From: Gambelia wislizenii
Taxonomy: Eukaryota > Chordata > Lepidosauria > Squamata > Crotaphytidae
Direction: 5' to 3'
Length of the DNA: 64,000 bases
NCBI GenBank assembly: GCA_030847615.1
Contig: JAUMIR010000004.1
Span: 223,385,501-223,449,500 of the forward strand
Made by a program: the position numbers and the translations under genes. The notes beneath the pieces are model-generated. The model had not been told where the DNA came from, ran no database searches, and saw nothing but the letters and a program-made list of their open reading frames with translations. Position 1 is the stretch's first letter. Every line of letters begins with the position of its first letter. Below, one piece after another: positions 10,788 through 51,639 of the stretch.

Positions 10788-13700
10788 GTATTGTTTTGTG
10801 AAACACTCAAGTTCTTTTCCTTTTTGGAGGGTTCCTTGTTCATTAAGCATTTGAGGAATATTTGTTTGCACCTTATAGCAGTTTCTGGTAGAATAATAAT
10901 TTCTGGAATGTAGTGTGGATGCTCAAGTAGAGATTAAAGGACAGAACTATGTGATGCAGAGAGGGAAACCTTATATCTAGAGACAACTTTGGTCTTCTCA
11001 GGTTCTCCAGACAGCCACGCTACCGCCTATGATAGCACTACTTGGTCATTTCCTAGCTTTTGTATGCCCCCATTTCCAAAGGGTCAAATACTTCTCCTAA
11101 AGCTTACTTACTGGCAATGAGAAGAACAGGTTGCTTGTCTTTAACTGTAGTTCTTCAAGTGGTCACCTGTGAATTCGCACAATTGTGTTATTTGCAGACA
11201 CAGAAAACCCAATTGTATGTATTCACAGAGATCACACAGAAGAACACTAAATTGTGCTGGAGTTTTTATTTTTTGTCCCATTCTTTTATCATTGCCCCTA
11301 TCCACTGCTGGAATGCAGCCCATCTCTGGGAACTTATCTAAAACTGAATTTAGCCCTTTGATTGAGATTTCCCCTCTTGGTTTAATGCATTCCTTAGTGA
11401 GCTATCCATATACCAATATAGCGTGAGATCCAAGGTTAGAACAGGGTGGGAATCATTCAGCCAAATGTTGCTGGACTATAACTCACAGCATTCTTCAGCA
11501 TTGACTATTGTTGGCTAGGGCTGATGGGACTTGCAGACCAACAACATCTGGAGGGCCACACAAAATCCTACCCTGGTTTAATGAGACAAGGGTGTTTATC
11601 AATCAAATAGCGAAGAAAAGCCAGAGAGAGAGAGAGAGAGAGAGAGAGCAGTACTGTGTAAGCAATTTAGAATATTTAAAAAATACAGTTTCCTTTCTGT
11701 ATAATTCAGCAACAAATGTAGGAGGAGAAAGACAAAAATACATACTCTACTTGTGAAATATGGGAACGAATGGGATAAGCCCTTGCCTTGATCTAGCACG
11801 GTTCTTCTTGTGGCATTTCCTTATAAGGGCTCCAGAAAACGGAAGGCTACAGACATGCAGTTTGTTCTAGGTCACTTCTTGAATATGGTAATTGCTATAT
11901 AATATGCGTTGTCAGAAGATATTCATCACAAGCATGCCTGTGTCTATTATTTTTGTAGGATTTCCCCTCTTCTTCATCCTCCACACATCTTTCGCAAAAG
12001 GGCTAGTTTGTAGTAATAATGGAACTCTTTCACCAGGGAATCTATTTGGGCCAGTTCTGTTCTTGCTTTCAAATTACAGTTGCCCCTTCATATTCACTGG
12101 GGTTTGGTTCCAGGACCCCCTGTGGATACCAAAATCCATGAATACTCAAGTCCCATTATATGCAATGGCAGAGCAAAATGGTGTCCCTTATATAAGATGG
12201 CAAAATCAAGGTTTGCTTTTTTGGATATTTTTTTTTAATGAATATTTTCAAGCCGTGAATACTTAAATCCGTGGATACCAAATCTGTGGATATGGAGGGA
12301 CAACTGTACTATTATGTTTCTGCTCCAGCAGGCTCCGGGAGAGGGTGGGCAAGACTGGTTAGTCATTGTTGCTGATGCCTTTGCCTTGAGAAGTGGCCTG
12401 TTTTTAATCATCTGAGGCTGCATCTTTAACAGCACTTTAACTGCCATGGCTCAATGCAATGGAATTTTGGGATTTGTAATTTTGTGAGATACAGTATTTA
12501 ACTTTCTCTGTCAGATAGTTTTGGTGCTACAACAAACCATAGATCCCAGGATTCCATAGCATTGAGCCATGGCAGTTAAAGCGGTGTCACACTGTATCTG
12601 CAGTGCAGATGCAGCCTGAATGGATGTTCTATGTTGATATTCATGTAGGGTTTTCAATCATGCTATTTTGTAAGTTACCTGGAAAGCTCTTTCATGCCAC
12701 ATGCTGGGATAGAAAACTAAACAGAAATGGAATTGTCCCCCTGCATAGATTTGTACGTTTCCCCAACTTAAGTAGCCTTGTGATACCTAATAAATGTGAA
12801 GGGATAGAAGCATTGCTGCCATTTCTGTTCATTGAACTTACACTTCCATCTTCTGACAAGTGCAATCTTGTCCATTTACTGTAGGCAGTATTCCTTCCCT
12901 AGCTGCTGGTCTCCTGTTTGGTAGTTTAGCAGGAGTGGGTGCTTATCAGCAGTCTCAAGATCCAAAGAATGTTTGGCTTTCTCTGAGTAAGTACTTTTCT
13001 CATATTTTGATGCATACATTTTCTGCATTCTTCAAAAAAACTGTTATTACTATTACTGTTATTATTGGCTGGCATCTAGTATTGCAGTAACAGATTTGTA
13101 ACTAAAGTACGGTAATGGATCTGTAACTGATCTTTGTTCAATAAGACTACATAGTCTTACTTTAAAACTACATAAATACTACTCGAGCCCACCTAAAGAG
13201 CCAGCAGCCAGATCAGACAAAGGAGGTCCTTTCAGTTTCTCATTAGGAGGATCCATGTAGCAAGCCTTGCAGCAGTCTCACTCGCTGGTGGAGTAGAAAC
13301 ATCATCCTGATGATTTGGAAGCTGAATGGACCTCTTTTGCCCAATCTGACTTCTGGATCTTAAAATGGGCTTGGCAGGTTGTGCCAGGAGATATACCTAG
13401 TTATGTGTATGAATACATAACTACATATATGTAACAAAGTAGGTGATGTACAATATTGGCTACTACTATGAAATCATTTATATCTTGCCTTTTCTCAGAA
13501 CTGGAGCTCAAGACAGCTTGCAAAAATTAAAACAAAGACTAAAGGCATCAATAAAAGCATATAGAAGTTATTTTTAAAATACAGTTTAATAATTCATAGA
13601 ATTAAAACAATTTTAAAATTCCTTAAAAGAGAGAAGAATCAAAACAGTGTATCTTTAAAAGCCCACTGCAGCCAATTCCTGCATCCTAGCCTCCGTAGGG

Positions 13701-15076
13701 AGGGAGTTTCAAAGCCTGGGAGCAGCCACCAAGAAGCTGATGGGCCTCCCCAGGAGACCTTAGAGGCCAGGCAGCCTCATATTGGAAGGTACAGTTCTTC
13801 AGATAGCCTACACCCAAGCCACATAGGGCTTTATAGATCATAAAAACACTCTGAATTATGCCTGGAAACTGATTAGCAGCTTAGTAGAGCTATTGCAAAA
13901 AGGGTGTGATTCTTTCTGCTGCTGCCCCCTATTCGTTTTACTTTTGTAAGACATTTTGTAAGATACCTTGAGTCCCAGTTATAGAGAAAAAGGCAGGATA
14001 TAAATGAAATAATACCCCCTCCCTCCATCTGTTAAGTCAGTTACAGTGATAAATAACTTGAGTATTTTTCAACTGTCTCACATTGCCATTTTATCTTTCA
14101 CATGTCAAACTCCTTATATTTTTTCCGCTGTTAGTAATTCAAATGAATTTGTAATGTCTGCTTTATATTTAACTGCAAATCCTACTTCTGGGTTTATTTC
14201 GTTCATACTTTAATCAATTCTTAACTCCAATCTTGTCTGTCACTCAACTTCTTCAGTCCTGTTGGTACCATGGTATTTTTGGAGTCAATGTTTCCCTGTA
14301 TTTGTAAATTGTATTGTAAATTTAAAATACAGAAATGGCAAGTTTTCAAGATTCATTTTTAAGAATTTCACATCCTTGGCCTTAAAGCCAGAATTATAGT
14401 CTGAAGACCTACAATGTTGCCACCTTGCAAAAAGCTAAGCAGTATTGAATATGGCTGCTAACTGGATGGGTCCACTGAATCCTACTGTTAATCCTTGCTA
14501 GAGTATAACCAATGGAAGCCAGCCAAGTGTCTATTTACCAAGTTCCCATTGATTCAATAGGTTTCTTCTCATTGGGACAATCAGTTAGATTTAGGCTCAT
14601 GCTTGCCACTTTGGGCTCCATCAAGCAAATGTGAGATGTAAATACATAAAGCTTCTGCCAGCACTAAGCATGGAGATTTTAAAAGACACAGCCATTGAGT
14701 TGTTGTGATTTTTTTCTCCTTAGTTGCATCTGGAACTTTGACTGGCGTGATGGGAATGAGATTCTATAACTCCAGGAAATTTATGCCTGCAGGATTAATT
14801 GCTGGTGCCAGGTATAGGTTCTACTCTTTATTCCTCACTGGTTAAATTCTGAAGGGCTCTTTTGTTTAAAGTAAACAGGGAAGATGAGCATACTTTAGTT
14901 AATACTGAGTTGGTATTGTGGCACTGTCTATTTAAGCTACCATCATTTACTGTGCCTTATTTAGACTGAAACCCATAACGATTTTACTGAAATCTTGATC
15001 TACATTATATTTCAACAGCTTACTAATGCTGGGGAAACTGGGACTACAGATGATGGAGAAACCCCTTCAGCCATAA
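10712..15076 (+). CDS. TMEM14C: TMEM14C, mitochondrial transmembrane protein 14 (4 coding exons)
   Basis: Joined exons 10712-10787, 12885-12986, 14724-14811 and 15019-15076 give 107 codons plus TAA; all introns are GT-AG and phases match (1, 1, 0-to-2 carry as in the exon entries). The protein is nearly all membrane: four hydrophobic, glycine-rich segments at about residues 5-24, 30-48, 58-75 and 83-98. Recognised by [33 protein letters not shown] and [15 protein letters not shown], all characteristic of TMEM14C. In vertebrates this inner mitochondrial membrane protein is needed for protoporphyrinogen IX to enter the matrix for heme synthesis in erythroid cells. The N-terminus is a few residues shorter than human (112 aa) and the C-terminus ends EKPLQP, unlike the human tail. 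TMEM14B is a near paralogue in mammals; synteny beside MAK fits the single ancestral TMEM14C. Confidence 0.93.
11440..11572. repeat. Foldback MITE copy
   Basis: 'tgttgctggactataactca' pairs with 'gatgggacttgcagaccaac'. Same family as 1729-1867. Lies in TMEM14C intron 2. Confidence 0.55.
11622..11649. repeat. GA microsatellite
   Basis: About fourteen AG units in a TMEM14C intron. Confidence 0.92.
12077..12306 (+). mobile_element. Tigger-like MITE, complete
   Basis: CAGTTGCCCCTTCATATTCA at the left and GGATATGGAGGGACAACTG at the right form inverted ends. TA dinucleotides flank at 12075-12076 and 12307-12308, the Tc1/mariner target duplication. 230 bp, non-coding, in a TMEM14C intron. Confidence 0.85.
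12414..12618. repeat. Foldback MITE with near full-length arms
   Basis: Left arm 12414-12480 (ggctgcatct..., actgccatggctcaatgcaa) and right arm 12541-12618 (cattgagccatggcagtta, ...agatgcagcc) are reverse complements with scattered changes and a small insertion. Structure of a non-autonomous DNA transposon; superfamily unclear. Confidence 0.65.
12885..12986 (+). CDS. TMEM14C: TMEM14C coding exon 2
   Basis: Acceptor tttactgtag|GC. Encodes [20 protein letters not shown] and then [13 protein letters not shown], ending with the first base of an Ile codon. Donor A|GTAAGT is strong. Confidence 0.94.
13490..14016. repeat. Unclassified interspersed repeat (LINE-like 3' end)
   Basis: Includes 'gcctgggagcagccaccaag' and 'cacatagggctttatagatc' and ends in 'ggcaggatataaatgaaata', a tail shared by several lizard LINE/SINE 3' ends. 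No usable ORF remains. In TMEM14C intron 3. Confidence 0.4.
14724..14811 (+). CDS. TMEM14C: TMEM14C coding exon 3
   Basis: Acceptor ttttctccttag|TT after a good polypyrimidine tract. Encodes [20 protein letters not shown] and PAGLIAGA plus two bases of Ser. Donor CAG|GTATAG. Confidence 0.94.
15019..15076 (+). CDS. TMEM14C: TMEM14C last coding exon
   Basis: Acceptor tttcaacag|CTT. Encodes [19 protein letters not shown] then TAA at 15074-15076. SLLM and the glycine-containing helix match the fourth membrane segment of the family. Confidence 0.92.
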
Positions 15077-15920
15077 TTATGCAGTGGATAAGGATACAAG
15101 TTGCTTGGAGAGACAGCTTTCTGAATGCCTACTTGAGATGAGCAGTAGAAACAGCCAAAGTTCTTGCTTCTTTTCAAAGGATACAGCACAGGAATGGGAA
15201 CTGCCCAGAGGCTGGTGGGAGTGTAATTTAGTCCCAAGCATGACCCTGGTGTGCTGACCCTATTTTTGACCCTCAAGCCACAAAAGACATTTGAATCAAT
15301 TCCCTCCCCCATTGCCCCCACCTTCTCTGTGAAATCTAGTGGCCATTTCACTGCATTTGTGGGCTTTTTTGCACCATCTTCACCTATGCAAATGGGGTGT
15401 GTGAGAGAGGATCTTGGGGGGGGGGGCTGCCTGCACCCTGGACTTTATCTACCCCTGGCATAGTATTTGGAAAGATATTAAAACTACTGGAGCATCAGGT
15501 TTCAGTGTGGCCAAAATATTATCTTTATTGGCTACTTTTGCACAGTTGCACAAAGGCTGGATCTACAGCATTACAGTTTTCATGGGTTATTTTTTAGTTC
15601 TTCTCAAAGCTATGAGCACTTTTAAATGATGCATGGGAAAAACTGATGGTGGTAATGGATGTTGCATATATCTATCATGCAGTATGCTTGGTTAACTCAT
15701 ACCTTACTTTCCTGTCCCCACATTGGAATGCTGCATATGTACTTAATATAAATTTGTATCTGCCCTTAAAGTGAGCCTACAATCAAAAGAGAACATTTAA
15801 GAATACAGTCTACAAAACAGTATTTTTCTCTTTAAAATCAGGTTAAAGTTTGCTAATTTTCATTTAACAGCTATCAGAACTATGACTTGTTTACTAATAA
15901 AAAATGTGGATTTCCAAATT
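15077..15920 (+). other. TMEM14C: TMEM14C 3' UTR (probable)
   Basis: The first strong polyadenylation signal downstream of the stop is AATAAA at 15896-15901 in a TTTACTAATAAAAAA context. Small ORFs inside are not supported. The exact cleavage site is a guess. Confidence 0.5.
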
Positions 15921-18900
15921 AAAATCTTCTGAGACTGGAGGAAGACTTATTTTTGTGTGGGGTGTTTGTGTGTATAAGTAAACTTGGTATCGCTTGGTCA
16001 ATAGTACCTAAAAATATTGATTAGATTTCTACTGACCTTCCTTGAGGACTAGCTACTTTCAAATGTATTACTACACTGACCCAGAGTTCTGTGGGTGCAA
16101 GGATGTATACACAGACTTATAAATGGACACTTTGCTTCTACGGAAGTTATGGTTTATTATATAGTTATTATTACTGCTTTGGATTTATACAGGATTGGGT
16201 ACTGACTTAGTCATATTTAAAGTAGGCCCACAGAAAGTAACAGAACAAGATAATCCATCTGACTATATTTAGTCTGCAGTGTTCAATGGGCATACTCTGA
16301 CTATAAGTCTGAATCCAACCATTGATCTTATTGGTGCTCAAAGCAGTTCACATATATAATAACAGCATGATAATCAATTAAGTCTATCAGTCCTTTGATG
16401 CGGATACATTCCATTTAGAACTGCAAAAGCTACAGTCCTATACCCATTTCCATAGGAGTAAACCCCACTGAATACAGTTAAACTTACTATTGTGTAAATG
16501 TGCTTAGGATTGTTCTGTAAATCTTGTACAAACAGAGCTATATTGGTGGTGTCCACACTTTTTTTCAAAAGGCTTCTGTCTAGTATTTCCTACTTATGAG
16601 CTGTACAGTTGTTACTCACTTGTTATAAAACGTCTAAATATAAAATCACCCCAGCATTTAAAAAGTAATAGTTTATGCTGGTAAAGTGCAATTATTCACT
16701 TCCTAACCCAACGCCTAAGTATCTGACACTAGTTCAGCAGCAAGCACTGTAGGATAACAACATACATGAGTTCTGTATTCATTTTAGTCCCCCCTTTTTT
16801 TATTTAAACAAACAAATGTATACCTTCCCCCATGTTTTTTTTTTAAGTCTTGTTCAGGTGAAGTTAAACATTTTTTAAAGCCTGGGTTCCAATGGAAAAT
16901 AAATACATGTGCATTCCCATTTAAATCAACAGAATTCAGAAGTGGTAACATTGGAATGGCTAATGTTCAAAAGTCTTTATGAACGCTCTGCACTTTGCAG
17001 ATCCTGTTCCTCTAATTTAAACTAAAAATGCTTCCTCTGCATTATATTAGGATGAAGCATTGCATTGAGGCCACTGGCTTTGATGGCAACACAAGAGAAA
17101 AATAGGTTTCATAACTGCCTGGAAAGATTTTAAAACAGATTAGAAAGCTGGAACAGACCCAGATGACTTCACTGAACACATACCCTATACTGGGGAAGCA
17201 GATAGAGTTTTCTTATACCCAGATTCTGATACAGAAATCAAGTTATGACAATTACAGCTATACGAAGTTTCAGACTCTCCTACCACAGCCAATATGGTTA
17301 ATTTCTGGAAAATGGTAGAATCGTCTTCTAAGCAGAGAAACACATTTGAAAGTAACCAGGGCTGCCAAAATGCAGCCCAGTGGCCATCTGCCCACCCCCG
17401 CTCCTTCATGTAAATTACCCCATGGACTAAAGGCATTAATTACAGTGTGGATTTCTGCATCTTTGCTAAGTATGGGCAGGAGAATGACATGTAAGGTACA
17501 GGGTACAGAATTAGGCACAGAAGAACCTGTATGGACCTGCCGAATATTGGTGGCAGCCCCATAGTCTTTGTGATGTGCAGTTCTAACCTAAGACGGCCCA
17601 TAGTGAAGTGTCAGAGAATTACTATTACTGTACATAGTTTTTCTCATGGAAGACTACTAATCTTGTATTCCTGAGAAGTTAACTTTATTATAAAACAAAT
17701 TATTTTCAACTGATAACTGGCCTAGTTGCAAAGGCAAGTGTCTTGCTTTACACTAACACATGAAACCACAAAGTGGATACCTTCAAGACAGCATTCCAGT
17801 GACAGAGTTAACTATTAAGTTTTAAGAGACTGAAGCGCATTAGTCTGATACTCCAGCAACTATGCATAGGGATTAACATTCTCTGTAGCGCATCAGAGAT
17901 TAACATTGTCCACATTACAGCATATTAGAAAAACTACTTCAAAACATTGCTTGGCCTTTATACTACTAAGGTTTCAATTTCAATGTAGTTTGAAGATATC
18001 AGCAAATCCTATTAAATTAACGAAAACGTATCCAAGCACAATTTCGCATGAATCTTATTTCAAGTCTTGAGTCAACCAACACATACTCTATAGCAGAAAT
18101 ATACTTTCAAAATAAAAATACTTGTTAACCTAAAAATAATTAGTTTAAACATTTTATACCTATAAAGAACTGTATAATACATGCTACTTTAAAAACTGGA
18201 TTGTCAGGTTTAATATAACATGTTAAATATGAAAATATTTAGCAGTTGAAGAAACAAATCGTTTAGAGCAGGAAGTGGGGAACCTGTGGCTCTCCAGATG
18301 ATATTGGAGTCCAAATCCCATTACTACTGATAATGGGACTAATGGGAGTTGAATCCAACAGCTAAAGGTTCCCTGGTCTAGTTCAGAGTGATACATCTGA
18401 CTAACAGAACAAGGATTTTTGTTGTCTAGTATATTATTAGATCTGTTAAAACAGCAAAAATGTTTTGGGCCACTGTGTAATTTATGGCATCCAAAACGGA
18501 AAAGGAAAGAAGGTTCGTCTCTGTGCTACATTATAATCTATATTACAACTCAGTAAAGAATGAGGTCTTAAGAATAAATACTGGCAACTGTTACCAGGTT
18601 AAAGCAGTTCCTTCTACAACTGGTAGTTCTGTAGTTTAGCTTTGGTTACCAAGAAAAGGCACTACTGTACATTGAAATCTGAGTAATTTAATTGTTGAAT
18701 AAAATACACACACTGACAGACCTCCTGCAAATGATTTGTGTAAGAACAGCAAACTCTTGTTTCATAAAAGTTAGGGAGGTTATTGTGAAAAATGGTGGGG
18801 TGAACATAAAAACTGTAGCCTGCAGATTTTAGAGGGATATATTCAGTAATGATTATTAAAACATCTGCTTCCTGTTTCCGCAATTGTGCTAGCTGGCATT

Positions 18901-19750
18901 CCGCATGGGAAAGCATTCTCATAGGATCGTACCTGCAAGTGATCACCAGAAAAATGGCTCCTTACATATGTCAAACTTCCAGATCTCATGTTCACACCCC
19001 TGTTATGGCATTTAAGTGCCAAGCTGATCAACTAAAGCACATGAGGTTCTGCAGATCAGAATTCAATAGATTAATCTTTTTACTACTTGCTCTACTGTAC
19101 AGACTACTTCTGAGTCTGTACAGTCAGTCTCAGAAACAAGTTGTCTGTAGGTCAGAAGGGAAATAGTCCGCATGTCTTAAAACCTTCACACACACTTTCA
19201 TAGAAATCACGTACAATGCTTGCAAAATGTTAATGTGGGATACATCACCTCTATAAATAGTTGTATTAGTGGGACTTGTCCACTACCGATGGGTTCACTC
19301 TCTGCAGTCAAATACAGTAAGAACATAGACCAACTTAAAACAAAAGCAAGTGTAGTCCAGTTTTGCTCACTTTGATGCTAGCTTGAAAATATAATAGAGA
19401 GAATCCTTGTATCAATTTTTTACTTTCACTGAACTCGTGATTTTTTTTTAAAAAAAAAAAAGTCTTGGAAGCAACACCAGTTCTAGAGCCATTCTTTACT
19501 TCACCTTTTATCCATCCATTGATCTCCAATATAATGTAGCTGTAACTGTCAAATTGCTAAAAAATCAAATGCATTTTTATTTTTATAATAACATTTCGAA
19601 GCGATCCAATAAAACTTACCATCCCTCTAGTAGGAGTTCAAATACTCATTAGCTTTGGCAAGATCATTTATAGAATACTTTTTAATGTAAACAAAACCAA
19701 AACCCTAACCCTTAGAGACACTATTTTGAAGAATGCTTTCTAAATAAAAC
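15921..19750. other. Convergent intergenic region TMEM14C / MAK
   Basis: About 3.8 kb that is AT-rich and mostly free of recognisable repeats, except a foldback MITE at 18265-18382. Several minus-strand AATAAA signals (TTTATT on the plus strand, for example near 17689 and 16152) could serve long MAK 3' ends. No gene seen. Confidence 0.5.
18265..18382. repeat. Foldback MITE copy
   Basis: Carries 'gcaggaagtggggaacctg' and an inverted pair around 'tggagtccaaatcccatta' and 'aatgggagttgaatccaaca'. Same family as 1729-1867. Confidence 0.5.
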
Positions 19751-19914
19751 GTATTTATTTTACACATATATATTCCCTAGAGGTAATAAAATACAGGCTC
19801 TCGGTTCTTTCCAGAATTGATATTCTATTAGTAGAAACGTGTTTTAAAGTGTCTCAGAGTGAAGGAGAGTGTATGAATAGTCACAGTAAGCATACATGGT
19901 ATGAAAAAGCACTT
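19750..19914 (-). other. MAK: MAK 3' UTR, proximal form
   Basis: Downstream of the stop codon (minus strand) a first AATAAA signal occurs at 19754-19759 (TTTATT on the plus strand), about 155 nt beyond TAG. A further AT-rich run of signals lies at 19580-19590. A longer 3' UTR is possible. Confidence 0.45.
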
Positions 19915-48040
<28,126 letters not shown>

Positions 48041-48537
48041 CTATTAAACTAATGTTTTCTCTGTATAAAAATAAGTATGCACACAAAACATATCTAAACT
48101 AAATTCATGCAGTTTATTATGCAGATAAATAGAACATCAGGAGAGAGTTCTTTCCAAACATCTGGAATCTTTGGCCCAAATAGATTTTTTTTTACTACAA
48201 CTCCCATAATTGCTTGTAATTGCCCACGCTGGCCATGGATTTTCATAGAATAAAATATCTCGATGGCCAAAAGTTTTCCACCTTAGAGGTGAAAACAAAA
48301 CATGGAGGATTAATAATAAAGCAGAGACCAGTGCAATCACACTTTAGATTCAAACTATTATGGGCCAACAACAGCTACTATTACTATTAGTGCCATGTTA
48401 TCAGAGATCAAAAACAAGTTGAGACAGATAGCTGACAAGTCTACACACAGTTACTCTGTAATAGGTCTGTATCAAACAAAGAAATTACTTGTAAGTAAAT
48501 TTGCACAGGACTGTACTGTTAGGCTAAATCAATAGTT

Positions 48538-49162
48538 AGGGGTTGTCTAGATGGTTAAAATACTGTACTCCTCATAGAATTAGAGGAGAATACCTTTTGC
48601 CCCAATGAGATCTGTATGAGATTCACAGTATTTGCAAGGCGGGGAGGCCAAAAATTCCAAAAAATATGTGGGGAAAAGCCTTTGCAGCTTTTCCCAAAGT
48701 TTTTAAAATGCATGGGAATGTTCATTACCACTCATCTGGACAATCAATTCAGGACACTGCACATTCTAAAAGAGGAGCAGATGTAAACAATTGATTGATC
48801 GGACATGTGCTGGGGACAGGCTTGAGCAGCCAGAAGTGCTATTTTGGATTTTTGCATTGCTGATTATGTGCTTTTTTGCTGCTCTGAGGCGACCAAATAG
48901 TTTTGAGCAGGAGGTTGCACTTAAGTACTTTTGTTTTAAAGTTTAAAAAAACTACTGTGCAGCAGTGACAACATGTGGAGAAAAATAACATGCTAATTTA
49001 CTCAGTCACCATCTTGATTCACAGGCGTGTGCACTTCAAACATGGATAGCTTCGCATACTATTGATTTTGTCAAAAGACCATGGAGACAAATGAACACTG
49101 CTGCGAATTTGCAATAATGTGCAGGAATCAGCATTATATCCTCTCATCCAGACAAGCCCTTA
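48538..49162. mobile_element. MITE with 17-bp inverted ends
   Basis: Left end AGGGGTTGTCTAGATGG and right end CATCCAGACAAGCCCTTA are inverted. About 625 bp, no coding capacity. Superfamily unclear. Lies upstream of MAK coding exon 1 in the 5' intron. Confidence 0.55.
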
Positions 49163-49169
49163 GTTCCCG

Positions 49170-50800
49170 CCTGTTGGTAAGTGTTGATTTAGCATTCAGT
49201 GAGTCTATTTTAGTTTGAATTAGCCATTGAATTTATGCTTTAGACAGCTATTACAAAGCCACTTACTAGGGAATAAGTCCCACTGAATATGGCAGGACTT
49301 ACCTCTGAATAAACTTGCATAGGATGACCAACCTGTATTTTCAGACAAGCTAAACAGCATGTCCTTCTATTTTCAATGATAGATTTCTGTCTTTTATAGC
49401 AGTAAGTAAAACTCCAGAACATGCTAGATACTGATGTTATGATGCCAGTTTCCAAACTGACAATTGCAACACCCAGCCTGCATGGAATGTTCCAAATCAC
49501 ATAACATAGTAAATATAAAATGCCTAAAGTACAAAAGCAGTTCACTCTTCAAGCTGCTGTATACACAGAAAGTTTCTGGTCCTGCTGATACATATGAAAT
49601 GAAAGTGGGACCTGGCTAATACATTTCCTCTGAATGCTTCTTGTGCTGTATCTTACAGTGAGAAACTGCAAACAAACTCTCACCTTGCTACAATCAAAGA
49701 CCACAAAGGAAACAAGTATGTAGAATGAGTGTGAGTGACATATACATAGCTGTTAGCAGAAGTGGGGTAAAGCATGCTGTTTTTGCTACTGTTATTGTTT
49801 AATGGCCTAATAGAGCTTTCAGGGGTAGATGTGGAAAAGGGGATGCAGTCTGTGAATGGAATAAATAATACAAACAGAAGCAAAAGGAAACAGCTACAGT
49901 ATTCTGTTTACTGAACACACTTTCAACTTCCTCTCAATAAAAAAAAAAATATTATTTTTAAGACAACTAGTATCAGCCCAGAGAGTATTCTATGTGGTCC
50001 CAGAGAGTATTCTGTACAGCATCATTTCCTGAGTCATATGTAGAACCAGGATACAAATATGCAACAGTACATCCCCCTGGGAATAACCTGCTGGAAAGAG
50101 TGGGGGCAGGGATCCTATTGTAAACAACAGATTGTTCTTTATTGTTGAGGACATGCTACCAGTAATCTCCTCAAGAAGGATTAAGGGAGGATTAAAGGGG
50201 AGGACACACAGAGGACAAGTTGCCATTACTCAATTTGTCTTAACAGTATTTTAAAAGTTGCAGGAAAAATAGCTACAAATCAAAGTAACACTCACTTAAC
50301 TGATATTTTGTAATATTATCCTTTTAAACTAAATTTCAAACAAAAGATAATTTCTAATAACAACATCATTAATACCGCAGTTGAAACTACAGTTGAGTCT
50401 ACAAAAACTGTGATATGCATATGTGATATTTTTCACCAGAGCTGGATGGGGACAACTTCCAGCACAAACCCCTCAATACTAAGCCCTTCAGAACTGTTGA
50501 CATTACCAGAAAAGCAACCTTCCCATTAGTAAGGCTAGCAGACATTCTAAGCTATCAGTCAGTACTTACAAAATATCCATGAGCACTGCCAGTATAAAAT
50601 TACCGGTACAGTCAAAAACCCACCATATAAGAACACCCTCGAGGGTAATTAAAAGTTATTATGAGCAACAGAACACTAGATAAAAAACTATATAGTCCTT
50701 CAAAAATGTTATGGAATTACTTGTTCAAGTGATTATGCTGAAGCAAAAGAACTAGCATTTCTGTTTGTCAATCTAAAAATACTTACCCACAACTAAATAC
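49170..50800. other. MAK 5' intron, nothing recognised
   Basis: No recognised repeat or exon. Possible additional MAK non-coding exons cannot be excluded. Confidence 0.4.
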
Positions 50801-50805
50801 CATTA

Positions 50806-51020
50806 CAGTTTTCCCTCCGTATCCATGGATTTAAGTATTCATGGCTTGAAAATATTCTTAAAAAAATAATAATCCAAAAAGCAAACCTTGATTTTGACAT
50901 CTTATATAACGGACACCATTTTGCTATGCCATTGCATATAATGGGACTTGAGTATTCATGGATTTTGGTATCCACAGGAGGTTCTGGAACCAAACCCCAG
51001 CGAATATGAAGGGACAACTG
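50806..51020 (-). mobile_element. Tigger-like MITE, complete
   Basis: CAGTTTTCCCTCCGTATCCA to AATATGAAGGGACAACTG, with TA at 50804-50805 and 51021-51022. Reverse orientation relative to 12077. Confidence 0.85.
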
Positions 51021-51639
51021 TATTTTCATTGACATTTCTTGTTAAATCCAAATTTAAAATTAGAATGTAGCAGCCAGATCCTAAAAACCTAATTAAATGC
51101 AGTAATTCATGAAGACATCAGAAATAACATTATTAAAAGCCAGGTTAGGGAAAGGTAGTGGGAATGTTAGTAAAATGGAACAATCATGACACATACAGAG
51201 TTTTTCTCCAAATGTTTAAAATTCCATGCTCTTTAGACAGCTTTGCTAATCAAAGGAAGTGGTATTATTTAGGATGCTTACTAGGCATCATGCTTTGTTA
51301 CTTAAGGTCTACTATATAAATGTGAGGCTAGGCTTTAAATGCTGCACACCAAAGAGGAAATTGTGTCTTATGGGATTGCTCTAAGTATAGTTTCATAAAT
51401 GTGGCATCACAGATTTTTCCCTAAAAAAGTGTATTTTGTGAGACAGGGAGAAGTGGTGGGTCTTGTGGGATTTTTGAAGACTAGTGGACTGAATGGTAAT
51501 ACATATCATCCTAAAGATGTTGTTCATTCCTTATTCTGTAGTCCAGAGCTACTCAAAGTTGTGGACAGTGAACAGGTGCTAGTCTGCAAGCCAACTGCTG
51601 CTGGTCCTAGCGAGCTTCCAGGAAAGAAAGAATCAAATA